Shown here one piece after another: positions 16,413 to 24,147 of a stretch of 45,181 bases of DNA (the first letter of the stretch is position 1; each line of letters starts with the position of its first letter). The stretch comes from an uncultured Eubacterium sp. (GTDB lineage Bacteria; Bacillota; Clostridia; Lachnospirales; Lachnospiraceae): the NCBI GenBank assembly GCA_947385775.1, contig CANDMI010000027.1:1-45181 (forward strand). The letters are read 5' to 3'. The notes under the pieces are model-generated. The model was given only the letters and a program-made list of their open reading frames with translations, did no database searches and was not told where the DNA came from. Position numbers and translations under genes: made by a program.

Positions 16413-16439
16413 ATTTTTCTCCTTTATCTTGTATTTTTC

Positions 16440-16494
16440 TGTATTTTATTTGCGTCTTATGGTATGATAAACGATACAGTAAGTGTAAAGTCAA
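16440..16494. promoter_or_regulatory. divergent MerR-type control region
   Basis: On the minus strand TTGACT (16494-16489) and TATCAT (16469-16464) are spaced by 19 bp, the abnormal spacing that MerR-family activators correct by twisting DNA. The spacer contains a TACA/TGTA dyad. It drives the GNAT/exporter genes. On the plus strand TGTATT (16440-16445) and TATGAT (16463-16468) with 17-bp spacing could drive the regulator, overlapping the minus -10. The regulator ribosome binding site (AAGGGGG) overlaps the minus -35. Confidence 0.75.
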
Positions 16495-16503
16495 GGGGGA
16501 TTT

Positions 16504-17334
16504 ATGAAAAATAAAAAATATTTATACACAACAGGGCAATTTGCAAAGTTAAACGGCATCAACAAACGCACCCTGCATTATTACGACGAGATCGGCTTAT
16601 TTTCCCCGGAATACAGGGAAGAAAACGGCTACCGATATTACACCTGCTTTCAGACCGTCCAGTTAGAACTGATCTTAACTTTAAGGAAAATCGGGCTTTC
16701 CATCGAAGAGATCATCCGCTATCAGCAAAGCCCTTCGGGCGCGTCCTTTGCGGAGCTGATCGCCCAAAAGAAGCAGTTTATCGATAAATCCATCCAGGAG
16801 CTGCTGCGCATCAAAGGGTTTTTGGAGCAAAAATCCAGCAAGCTGTCCTTAAGCCTTGCGGCAAGGGACGCGAAAGAAGGCAAAATCGAAACCATTACGC
16901 TGCCGGAGCAGCGGATCTTACTAAGCGGCCCGATTACCGGAGCTTATGACGACAAGGATTTTGCGGTTGCGGGGGAGTTTTCCCTGCGGTTAAAATCGCT
17001 CTTTGGGCTTTATGATAATTTTGGAAGCCGGATCTTAACGGAACAGCTTCAAGCCGGGAATTTCCATAATTACGACTGCTTTTTTGCCTACGGCAGCCAG
17101 GATGCGGAATACGACGTGGTGCGGCCTGGCGGCGCGTACCTTCGGACGTTTTGCGTTGGGGGCTGGGAAAAGCTGGAGGAGGTGTATCGCGGCATTTTAA
17201 ACTATGCGGCGGAAAATGGCTGTAAGCTCGTGGGGTATGCCTATGAGGAGGGACTGAACGAAATGTCCTTGCAGGGGCGGGAGGATTATATTACAATGGT
17301 TACAGTTGGAGTTTCGGAAGATGGGGAAACTTAA
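16504..17334 (+). CDS. MerR-family regulator with GyrI-like effector domain
   Basis: A 276-aa regulator. Residues 7-75 form the MerR winged helix (TTGQFAKLNGINKRTLHYYDEIGL, NGYRYYTCFQTVQLELILTLRKIG), then a coiled coil (about 85-125), then a GyrI/AraC-type ligand-binding domain (about 135-275) with the conserved acidic residue in YEEGLNEMS. This is the architecture of BmrR-like multidrug sensors, which bind cationic hydrophobic drugs. Its divergent neighbours on minus (GNAT and the two exporter genes), together with the 19-bp-spacer promoter, suggest it activates them. The ATG at 16504 has a G-rich ribosome binding site. Confidence 0.9.
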   Translation: MKNKKYLYTTGQFAKLNGINKRTLHYYDEIGLFSPEYREENGYRYYTCFQTVQLELILTLRKIGLSIEEIIRYQQSPSGASFAELIAQKKQFIDKSIQELLRIKGFLEQKSSKLSLSLAARDAKEGKIETITLPEQRILLSGPITGAYDDKDFAVAGEFSLRLKSLFGLYDNFGSRILTEQLQAGNFHNYDCFFAYGSQDAEYDVVRPGGAYLRTFCVGGWEKLEEVYRGILNYAAENGCKLVGYAYEEGLNEMSLQGREDYITMVTVGVSEDGET

Positions 17335-17361
17335 AGGATCAGTTTGGAAAGAGGGGGTTAT

Positions 17362-17862
17362 ATGAATACGGTTTTGACTGATATGGCAGGAGCCTATATA
17401 GAGCATTCGGACGTGATCACAGCGTTTACATCGATTGTGTATAGTCAATTAAAAGACAGTATTTGCAGAGTATATCCTGACAATGTTCAATACAAATGGA
17501 CTGTTGACGGAGAAGAAAAAACAGTGATCCCAGATGCGACAATCAATTGCAGGGTGCAGGCGAAAAAAGGGAACGCTTTTTTTGACATACCGCGTTTTGT
17601 AATGGAAGTATTGTCGGATTCCACGAAAAGCTATGACCGCGGCGAAAAGATGGAAATATACACAAAGATGGAAATAGATGAATATTGGATCGTCGACTGG
17701 GAAAAAAGACAGGTCGAAATATACAATCTGGATTATGACGAGAATGGCCATCCCAAATACCATCTTTTTAAAACCGTTACAAAAAACAATAAAGAGGAGC
17801 TGGAGATCGTTCATTTCCCGAATATAAAAATAGATTTTGATGAAATGTTTCATTTATCATAG
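17362..17862 (+). CDS. Uma2-family (DUF820) putative restriction endonuclease-fold protein
   Basis: A 166-aa protein with the PD-(D/E)xK core of the Uma2 family: P-D-A in VIPDATINC, then E-V-L in FVMEVLSDSTKSYDRGEKMEIYTKMEIDEYWIVDW. The acidic residues and the K of the YDRGEKMEIY segment make the nuclease site. Such genes are frequent in bacterial genomes, often solitary, and their role is not established. I start at the ATG at 17362 after AGAGGGGG; a TTG at 17344 would overlap that site. It is AT-richer than the preceding regulator. Its stop codon lies inside a short tandem duplication (17856-17890). Confidence 0.85.
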   Translation: MNTVLTDMAGAYIEHSDVITAFTSIVYSQLKDSICRVYPDNVQYKWTVDGEEKTVIPDATINCRVQAKKGNAFFDIPRFVMEVLSDSTKSYDRGEKMEIYTKMEIDEYWIVDWEKRQVEIYNLDYDENGHPKYHLFKTVTKNNKEELEIVHFPNIKIDFDEMFHLS

Positions 17863-17890
17863 AAGAATTATCATAGAGGAATTATCATGG
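17856..17890 (+). repeat. 14-bp tandem duplication at the Uma2 stop codon
   Basis: Two near-identical 14-bp units (ATCATAGAAGAATT, ATCATAGAGGAATT) and the start of a third (ATCATGG) run through the Uma2 stop and provide the GAGGA site before the next ATG. Confidence 0.8.
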
Positions 17891-18051
17891 AAAAAGTTTC
17901 GGGAAAGCTGACTGTGTGTAAGTTTGAGAAAAGCAATATAGTGATTGACTGCGGCGGTTCTGGAGGCGTTTCGTGCGTTTATGGTGAGCGCTTCCAGTAC
18001 GGCGCGCTTGCGGCACTCCCTTGTGTCCGCTGGTTTTCCATGCAGGGATAA
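17887..18051 (+). pseudogene. possible YjdF-type remnant
   Basis: A 54-codon reading frame begins M-E-K-V-S-G-K-L-T-V, which resembles the start of clostridial YjdF-family proteins, but nothing after residue 10 fits the family and the frame ends early. The simplest reading is a decayed, internally deleted gene. I see no yjdF-type riboswitch upstream. The remaining 18052-18110 holds nothing recognisable. This identification is weak. Confidence 0.25.
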
Positions 18052-18110
18052 CAGAGCGGCAGCAAGCGATTCTGTCATTTTTCTGTCATTTCCATAGTAT
18101 AGAATAAAAA

Positions 18111-18593
18111 TTACAAATCCAGTCTCATGTATATGGATGCGCTCATCGGGCTATTGTTATAACAATCTATAGTGTAAAAACCAAATTGTTCATACATATG
18201 AATTGCCTTTTCTAAAAAGGGAAGGGTGTCTAACAGCATATACGAATAACCAATTTCCTTTGCGTCGGTTATGATTTTTTGTACAAGCAGTTTACCGATA
18301 TTTTTTCCTCTAAATTGTGGTCTTACATAAAGACGTTTCATTTCACAATTCTTTTTATCGATACTCTTCAATCCAATACAGCCTGCGGCTTCTCCGTTAT
18401 AATAAGCCAAATACAATCTTCCAGATGGCATACCATATTTTTTTTCTAAATGATTTATTTCTTCTTCATAGCGCTGAATATCAAGATAATTTTTAAATGA
18501 ACGATCATTAGTTATTAACATCTCTGTATATTCTGAAAATAGCGCATTTATTTCTTGTGTGTGCACATAGGCTAAAACAATTTCGATATTCAT
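18111..18593 (-). CDS. GNAT-family N-acetyltransferase
   Basis: A 160-aa GNAT protein. MKRLYVRPQFRGKNIGKLLVQKII is the acetyl-CoA-binding strand-loop-helix (R-G-K-N-I-G-K), preceded by the strand EAAGCIGLKSI, and YEQFGF gives the C-terminal motif. It resembles small-molecule/amino-acid acetyltransferases rather than the TacT toxins, whose partners are DUF1778-type antitoxins. It lies 80 bp downstream of an orphan RelB/DinJ-type antitoxin on the same strand, so the two may be co-transcribed. AT-rich composition suggests an accessory gene. Acceptor unknown. Confidence 0.85.
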   Translation of the reverse strand: MNIEIVLAYVHTQEINALFSEYTEMLITNDRSFKNYLDIQRYEEEINHLEKKYGMPSGRLYLAYYNGEAAGCIGLKSIDKKNCEMKRLYVRPQFRGKNIGKLLVQKIITDAKEIGYSYMLLDTLPFLEKAIHMYEQFGFYTIDCYNNSPMSASIYMRLDL

Positions 18594-18673
18594 AACGGCT
18601 CCTCTTCTTTTTGGTCGTTCAATTCAATTTTTGAATAAGCCGGTCTAATCGCAGCCGATTTTGATGACGTATT

Positions 18674-18946
18674 TTATGCGTCCAGTTCCTTAAATAAATC
18701 ATCAATATTGGCATAAGCTTTAACGCCTGGGTCGCGGCTTATCTTTTTTGCTTCTTCCATTGCTTTAATGACTTCTGGTTTAAATTTGGGATATTTAACA
18801 TCAAATGGTATGCCGTCTTGTAAAACAACTTGTTTTAAAAACATATTGACAGCATCCGATAAAGTTAACCCCAATCCCTCTAAAAGTTCTACCGCCTGTT
18901 TTTTGGGGCTTTCGTCTATTCTTATTTGAGTTGATACAGTTGCCAT
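18674..18946 (-). CDS. RelB/DinJ-family antitoxin without an adjacent toxin
   Basis: This 90-aa protein shows the RelB/DinJ ribbon-helix-helix N-terminus (TVSTQIRIDESPKKQAVELLEGLG, then LTLSDAVNMFLKQVVLQDGIPFDVKYP). The C-terminus is acidic (KAYANIDDLFKELDA) and would normally wrap the toxin. In this family the toxin gene (YafQ/RelE type) follows directly. Here the next 80 bp hold no such gene and the next gene is a GNAT. It is either an orphan antitoxin, which could still repress its promoter, or part of an unconventional pair. Confidence 0.88.
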   Translation of the reverse strand: MATVSTQIRIDESPKKQAVELLEGLGLTLSDAVNMFLKQVVLQDGIPFDVKYPKFKPEVIKAMEEAKKISRDPGVKAYANIDDLFKELDA

Positions 18947-18970
18947 AATAAGTCACCCCTTTTCTTTTTC

Positions 18971-19001
18971 ATAATGCCATAAAATGTTTACGTTGTCAAC
19001 G
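18971..19001 (-). promoter_or_regulatory. antitoxin promoter with overlapping palindrome
   Basis: On minus, TTGACA (18999-18994) and CATTAT (18976-18971) are 17 bp apart, upstream of the antitoxin ATG. The -35 sits inside the palindrome CGTTGTCAACG (18991-19001), a plausible autoregulatory operator. Confidence 0.65.
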
Positions 19002-19154
19002 AATTAGCGATATCCACGAATATTTGCATGTTTATTGTCGCTTTCCATAATAGAAGCATAATAGAAACGTTTCCATCTTCCGTTTTGACGAAATTGGATT
19101 TATAAAAGTAGAATAAGCCCACCAAATCACCTTTTTTTTCACTGGATGCAACGC

Positions 19155-19280
19155 AAAATTCCTGTTATACTCACGAGTAATAAAGTTTACCATATGATTC
19201 AAGATAACAACGCTCGTGAGTCGGCATTATTGGTAAATTTTAGTGATCGTGAGTATAAATTATAAGAAACAGGAATTTTT
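19155..19280 (+). promoter_or_regulatory. inverted-repeat control region of the GH125 gene
   Basis: The left segment (AATTCCTGTT at 19157-19166, ACTCACGA at 19169-19176, TTTACCA at 19186-19192) recurs in inverted order on the right (TGGTAAA 19231-19237, TCGTGAGT 19247-19254, AACAGGAATT 19268-19277). A further TCGTGAGT lies at 19214-19221, 33 bp from the right copy. TTGGTA (19230-19235) and TATAAA (19254-19259), 18 bp apart, look like the promoter. The segment 19213-19275 is clearly related to 40082-40140 in front of the kinase-isomerase gene. It probably binds a shared regulator. The remaining 19002-19154 shows no gene. Confidence 0.6.
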
Positions 19281-19300
19281 AATAAAATGGAGGCAAAGCC

Positions 19301-20563
19301 ATGGATGATTTTTTGAACCAAGTCCGCCAAATCGCAGGCCGTGAACCAAAGCTGCTTGAAATATTTGAAAATTGTTATGCAGATACGATAAATAAAACAG
19401 TAAAAGACATGGGGGACGGCACGTTCCATGTGATCACCGGGGATATTCCGGCGATGTGGCTGCGGGATTCGGCGGCGCAGGTGCGGCCATATATTTTTGC
19501 GGCAAAAAAGGATGCCCGGATTCGGGAAATGATTGCGGGCGTGATCAGGCGCCAGTTTTTTTATATAGGCATCGATGCGTATGCGAATGCCTTTAATCAG
19601 GAGCCGAATGGGGCGTGCTGGGAAAAGGACGACCCGCAGCAAAGCCCATGGGTATGGGAGCGGAAATTTGAAGTCGATTCGCTGTGCTATCCGGTGCAGC
19701 TTGCGTATTTACTGTGGAAAAATACAGACGCTACGTCCCAGTTCGATTCTAATTTTCACAAAGGGGTGCGGGAAATCCTTCGGGTGTTTCGCATAGAACA
19801 AGATCATGAGCGGCAGTCTGTATACCGGTTTTGCAGAAACAGCCGTTTTTTTCAGGATACGCTTTCAAGGGATGGGAAAGGGGCGCTGGTAAAGCCGGGG
19901 ACAGGGCTGATCTGGTCGGGGTTTCGGCCAAGCGACGATGCCTGTGCTTATGGGTATCTGATCCCTTCTAATATGTTTGTCGTGGTGGTCATGAGGTATT
20001 TGCAAGAGCTGGCGGCGAAGGTGTTTTTGGATAAAAGGCTGGAAGCGGAAGCGGCGCAGCTTGGAAAGCAGGTTATGGAAGCCATTGAGCGGGAAGGAAA
20101 GGCGGATACGGAGGAGTTTGGCGTAATTTACGCATATGAAACGGATGGGTTTGGCATGTATCGGCTGATGGACGATGCGAATGTGCCTTCGCTTTTGTCT
20201 ATGGATTATCTGGGGTATCCGGCGGAGCAAAAAGCGGCGGAAAATACAAGGCGTTTTTTGCTTAGCGATGCGAATCCTTATTATTATAAAGGAGAAAAAG
20301 CGTCAGGCATCGGGAGCACCCATACGCCCTCTGGGTATATCTGGCATATTGCAATGGCGATGCAGGGCCTCACAAGCAAGGATAAGGGAGAAAAGCTGGA
20401 AATTCTGTACCGGATGGCGGAGACAACAGGAGGGACGGGCAGGATGCATGAAGGGTTTTTCTGTGAGGATGACGCGAAGTATACAAGGGAGTGGTTTTCG
20501 TGGGCGAATGCGATGTATGTGGAGTTGTTTTTCGATTATTTTGGGTATCGGCTGGAAAAATAA
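19301..20563 (+). CDS. GH125 exo-alpha-1,6-mannosidase
   Basis: A 420-aa cytoplasmic enzyme (no signal peptide) of family GH125, inverting exo-alpha-1,6-mannosidases that trim N-glycan-derived oligosaccharides. Family landmarks: ITGDIPAMWLRDSAAQVRPY, FEVDSLCYP, FRPSDDACAYGYLIPSN (D213 is the likely general acid by position) and the C-terminal REWFSWANA (E397, likely base). GSTHTPSGYIWHIAMAMQ is also typical. GGAGG lies seven bases before the ATG. It has its own promoter and inverted-repeat control region. With the GH38 enzyme it would strip alpha-mannose from imported glycans. Confidence 0.93.
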   Translation: MDDFLNQVRQIAGREPKLLEIFENCYADTINKTVKDMGDGTFHVITGDIPAMWLRDSAAQVRPYIFAAKKDARIREMIAGVIRRQFFYIGIDAYANAFNQEPNGACWEKDDPQQSPWVWERKFEVDSLCYPVQLAYLLWKNTDATSQFDSNFHKGVREILRVFRIEQDHERQSVYRFCRNSRFFQDTLSRDGKGALVKPGTGLIWSGFRPSDDACAYGYLIPSNMFVVVVMRYLQELAAKVFLDKRLEAEAAQLGKQVMEAIEREGKADTEEFGVIYAYETDGFGMYRLMDDANVPSLLSMDYLGYPAEQKAAENTRRFLLSDANPYYYKGEKASGIGSTHTPSGYIWHIAMAMQGLTSKDKGEKLEILYRMAETTGGTGRMHEGFFCEDDAKYTREWFSWANAMYVELFFDYFGYRLEK

Positions 20564-20933
20564 GGGGGATCAATTTTCTGGCCAGTCCAGTTTTCCATTA
20601 CCCGGCGAACGCCTGGTCACAAAAGTAACATCTTATAATCCTATCCGCCCTGTGAAAAAACTGGAAAAAACCAGAATACACACAGATAGAATTTGTACAC
20701 TAAAAATCGAAAATCGAAAATTGAGATAAATCCCAAAATACGGTACAATATTCATGTAAAATAAAAAACAATAATCACAGGTAAAAAGAAAATAGCAAAA
20801 ATAAGCCATAACAGCGAAAAAGTGGTAAAATAAGCAAAATAAGAAAACAGGGCATTTACAGAATCCATCAACAGAAAAACATAAAACATAATAAAAAATA
20901 GAAAAATATATATAAAGAAAAAAGGAGCCAGAC
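20564..20933 (+). promoter_or_regulatory. intergenic region with promoter of the GH38 operon
   Basis: TTGAGA (20721-20726) and TACAAT (20744-20749), 17 bp apart, form a promoter. Transcription would start near 20756 with an A-rich, nearly G/C-free leader of about 180 bases. AAAGGAG stands six bases before the ATG at 20934. Three short AAAATCG-like repeats (20703-20723) lie just upstream of the -35. No terminator for the GH125 gene is evident. Confidence 0.7.
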
Positions 20934-23900
20934 ATGTTTCATACAGACAGGAAATTAGACAGAAGGATTCAGGAAATTGAAGCATACAGATACCGTGACA
21001 TCATCCATATTGCGGAATTTGCGGTATGTGAGGACGAACAGGGGATTGTAAACCCGAAAGTCCCGGATGATACGAAAGACTGGGAGAAGATGAAAACCGG
21101 AGACGACTGGAAAGGCCGCGACCGTTACCTTTGGATGCAGCAGACAATTTGTATCCCAAAAGAGTGGAAAGGAAAACGCGCGGTTGGGATCTTTGATTTC
21201 GGAAATACCGGGGCGGGGAATAATTCGGGATTTGAAGCCATGTGCTATTTGAATGGGAAGCCGTACCAGGGGGTAGACGTAAACCATAAAGAGGTGTTTT
21301 TCCCGGAGGAATTGTACGGTACGCAGATTCAGCTTGCGTTCCGGCTGTGGTCGGGGTTAGAAGGCGGCGGGAAGCCGCGGGTGCAGGAGCACAGGATCAA
21401 AAGGGCGGATCTGGCGTGGCTGGATGAAAAAACGGATGATCTATATTATTTTGGCTCTATGGTTTTGGATACGATAGCCCAGATGGCGGATGGGGAGCCG
21501 TTAAAATATGAGCTGCGCTGCGCGCTGGATGGGGCCTGCCACTGTATTGACTGGTCATATCCTGGAAACAGCGTGTTTTATGAGACGGTGCGCCAGGCGG
21601 ACGATCTGTTAAATGAAAAAATTTCCGGTATGGAAAAGCATTCGCCTGTTTCGGTGCATTGCGTCGGGCATACGCATATTGATATGGCGTGGCTGTGGAG
21701 GTTGAAGCATACTCATGAAAAAGCGTCCCGCTCCTTTTCTACGGCGCTGCGTATGATGGAAATGTTCCCGGAATACATCTTTTTGCAGACCCAGCCGCAG
21801 ATTTATCAGTATATAAAGGAGGATTTTCCGGAAATCTATGAGGAGATTAAAAGGCGCGTTGCACAGGGGCGCTGGGAAGTGGACGGCGGCATGTGGGTGG
21901 AAGCGGACTGTAATTTAACAAGCGGCGAATCCCTGACTCGTCAGCTTTTGATCGGAAGCCGCTTTATTAAGGAAGAGTTTGGCAAGGATGTGGAATACCT
22001 GTGGCTGCCGGATGTGTTTGGCTATTCCTGGGCGTTGCCGCAGATTTTGAAAAAATCAGGCATCGATATGTTTATGACTACGAAAATTAGCTGGAATCAG
22101 TATAACCGTATGCCCCATGATACGTTCCGCTGGAAGGGCATAGACGGAAGCGAGGTGCTGACCCATTTTATTACGACGCCAGAGCCTTGGAGTGAGCCTG
22201 GTTCCTGGTTTTATACATACAACGGCCTTTTGACGGCAAAGACCGTAAAGGGGGTGTGGGAGTCTTACAAGGATAAGGAAATAAACAAGGACTTGTTGAT
22301 TTCCTTTGGCTACGGCGACGGGGGCGGCGGCGTAAATCGGGATCTGCTGGAAAAAAGACGCAGGCTGGATAAGCTTCCGGGATTGCCGAATGTAAAAAAC
22401 GCTACGGCTGGGGCTTATTTTCGGAAATTAAAGCAGACAGTAAAAGAAACTACACAGTACGTGCATACCTGGGACGGCGAGCTGTATTTGGAATACCACA
22501 GGGGAACCTATACGAGCCAGGCGTATAATAAGCGCATGAACCGTAAGATGGAGCTTTTCTACCGTAAAGCCGAGTGGCTGACGGCGATGCAGGCGGTAAA
22601 GGAAAACTGCCTTTCCCTTGCAAAGCAGGAAGACTTAACGCGGGGCTGGAAAATGATACTTACAAACCAGTTTCACGATATTATACCGGGTTCTTCTATT
22701 CACGAGGTTTACGAGGATTCCCGCAGGGATTATGAAGCCATCCGAGAAATCGGCGGGGAGGTAGTTTCGGATTACAGGCAAAGGGCGCTGTCCAAAGAGG
22801 CCGACCGCTATGTGGTCTACAACGATTCCGTCTGGGGGCAGGATGTGCTTGCGGTAATCCAAAGAAGCGGCAAGGAGCCTGGGATTTTTACCGATGAAGC
22901 GGGAAACGCGCTGCTTAGCCAGCAGGCGGAGGATAAATATTTTGTGCAGGTTAAGGGCCTGCCGCCTATGGGATATCAGACGCTTCGATTTTGCCCTGGA
23001 AAGGAGCCGGAGGAGAGCAGCGCGTTTACGGTGGACGCAAAGCATATTGAAACGCCGTTTTATTCGATCTGCTTAAATGACTACGGTCAGATCACAAGGC
23101 TTTATGACAAGCAGATGGAGCGGGAAGTGTTAGCCCATGGGGAGCGTGGGAATGTCTTGCAGGTGTTTGAGGATAAGCCGCTTGACAATGACGCATGGGA
23201 CATTGACATTTTCTACCAGCAAAAGATGCGGGAGATTACGGATCTGACGGCGTTTGAGGTGATACAGTGCGGCGCGCTGTGCCTTACGGTGCATATGGAA
23301 TGGAACTATATGCAGACGGTTATTTCGCAGGATATGACCCTTTACAGCGGGGAACGCAGGATTGATTTTAAAACCGAGGTGGATTTCCATGAGCGCCAGC
23401 AGCTTATAAAAGCGGCGTTTACTGTGGATATCAGGAGCACATACGCGACCTATGATATCCAGTATGGGAACGTGCGCCGTCCAAATCACTGGAATACGAG
23501 CTGGGACCAGGCGCGGTTTGAGTCAGTCGGACACCGGTTTGCGGATTTATCCGAGCGAAATTTCGGGGTGGCGCTGCTAAATGACTGCAAGTATGGATAC
23601 GATATTAAAGATAATGTGATGCGGATCTCCTTACTGCGCTCCGGGTTGCAGCCAGACCATTTGCAGGACCTTGGCAGGCATACGTTTACCTATTCGCTTT
23701 TGCCGCATGAGGGCGATTTTGTAAAAGGCCAGGTTGTGGAAGCGGCGCACCGGTTAAACAACCCGCCGGATGTGTTTGAAGGGGCGCCTTTAGAGGCTTC
23801 TTACAGTTTCTTTACGGTGGACAACAGCCAGGTTGAGGTTGACGCGGTGAAAAAATCAGAGGACGGGCGCTATCTGGTTGTGCGGTTCCATGACTTTGCG

Positions 23901-24068
23901 GGGGCAAGGCAGAAAGTTGCGTTACAGCCGAACTTTACATACGAAGCATGGGCGGAGAGCGATTTAATGGAACGTCCGCTGGCGGAATTTACGGCGGCAG
24001 GCGAAGCTGTCCAGATGGAACTGCATCCGTATGAAATTAAGACCGTATTATTCAGATTCAGTTCCTAG
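20934..24068 (+). CDS. GH38 alpha-mannosidase
   Basis: This 1044-aa cytoplasmic enzyme has the full GH38 architecture: an N-terminal helical/beta region (1-235), then the catalytic barrel with the metal site H248/D250 in VGHTHIDMAWLW, nucleophile D360 in LWLPDVFGYS and a further metal His in LTNQFHDIIPGSSI. A mid-domain three-helix bundle and long C-terminal beta domains follow. It uses retaining chemistry on alpha-mannosides with a divalent metal. Family members of this length in Firmicutes and Streptococcus trim alpha-1,3/1,2-mannose. It heads an operon with a YesMN two-component pair and a binding protein. No signal peptide is present, so it acts on imported glycan together with GH125. Confidence 0.95.
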   Translation: MFHTDRKLDRRIQEIEAYRYRDIIHIAEFAVCEDEQGIVNPKVPDDTKDWEKMKTGDDWKGRDRYLWMQQTICIPKEWKGKRAVGIFDFGNTGAGNNSGFEAMCYLNGKPYQGVDVNHKEVFFPEELYGTQIQLAFRLWSGLEGGGKPRVQEHRIKRADLAWLDEKTDDLYYFGSMVLDTIAQMADGEPLKYELRCALDGACHCIDWSYPGNSVFYETVRQADDLLNEKISGMEKHSPVSVHCVGHTHIDMAWLWRLKHTHEKASRSFSTALRMMEMFPEYIFLQTQPQIYQYIKEDFPEIYEEIKRRVAQGRWEVDGGMWVEADCNLTSGESLTRQLLIGSRFIKEEFGKDVEYLWLPDVFGYSWALPQILKKSGIDMFMTTKISWNQYNRMPHDTFRWKGIDGSEVLTHFITTPEPWSEPGSWFYTYNGLLTAKTVKGVWESYKDKEINKDLLISFGYGDGGGGVNRDLLEKRRRLDKLPGLPNVKNATAGAYFRKLKQTVKETTQYVHTWDGELYLEYHRGTYTSQAYNKRMNRKMELFYRKAEWLTAMQAVKENCLSLAKQEDLTRGWKMILTNQFHDIIPGSSIHEVYEDSRRDYEAIREIGGEVVSDYRQRALSKEADRYVVYNDSVWGQDVLAVIQRSGKEPGIFTDEAGNALLSQQAEDKYFVQVKGLPPMGYQTLRFCPGKEPEESSAFTVDAKHIETPFYSICLNDYGQITRLYDKQMEREVLAHGERGNVLQVFEDKPLDNDAWDIDIFYQQKMREITDLTAFEVIQCGALCLTVHMEWNYMQTVISQDMTLYSGERRIDFKTEVDFHERQQLIKAAFTVDIRSTYATYDIQYGNVRRPNHWNTSWDQARFESVGHRFADLSERNFGVALLNDCKYGYDIKDNVMRISLLRSGLQPDHLQDLGRHTFTYSLLPHEGDFVKGQVVEAAHRLNNPPDVFEGAPLEASYSFFTVDNSQVEVDAVKKSEDGRYLVVRFHDFAGARQKVALQPNFTYEAWAESDLMERPLAEFTAAGEAVQMELHPYEIKTVLFRFSS

Positions 24069-24147
24069 AGCATGTTTGAAAGATCAGAATCTCTGTTTGA
24101 GCGCCAGAACTGTAACGAAAATCCAGCATGAAAAGGGTGTGTGGCGG

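Noticed and set aside
17857-18078. 73-codon minus-strand frame behind the Uma2 gene
   Set aside because: It overlaps the Uma2 stop region, has no ribosome binding site and no family resemblance.
19155-19280. CRISPR-like repeat or transposon end at the GH125 upstream region
   Set aside because: The blocks are inverted and unequally spaced, with no regular spacers and no transposase nearby; regulation fits better.
24031-24147. Longer N-terminus for the YesM-type kinase
   Set aside because: It would overlap the GH38 gene, and the added residues do not belong to a kinase. AAGGG supports ATG 24148.
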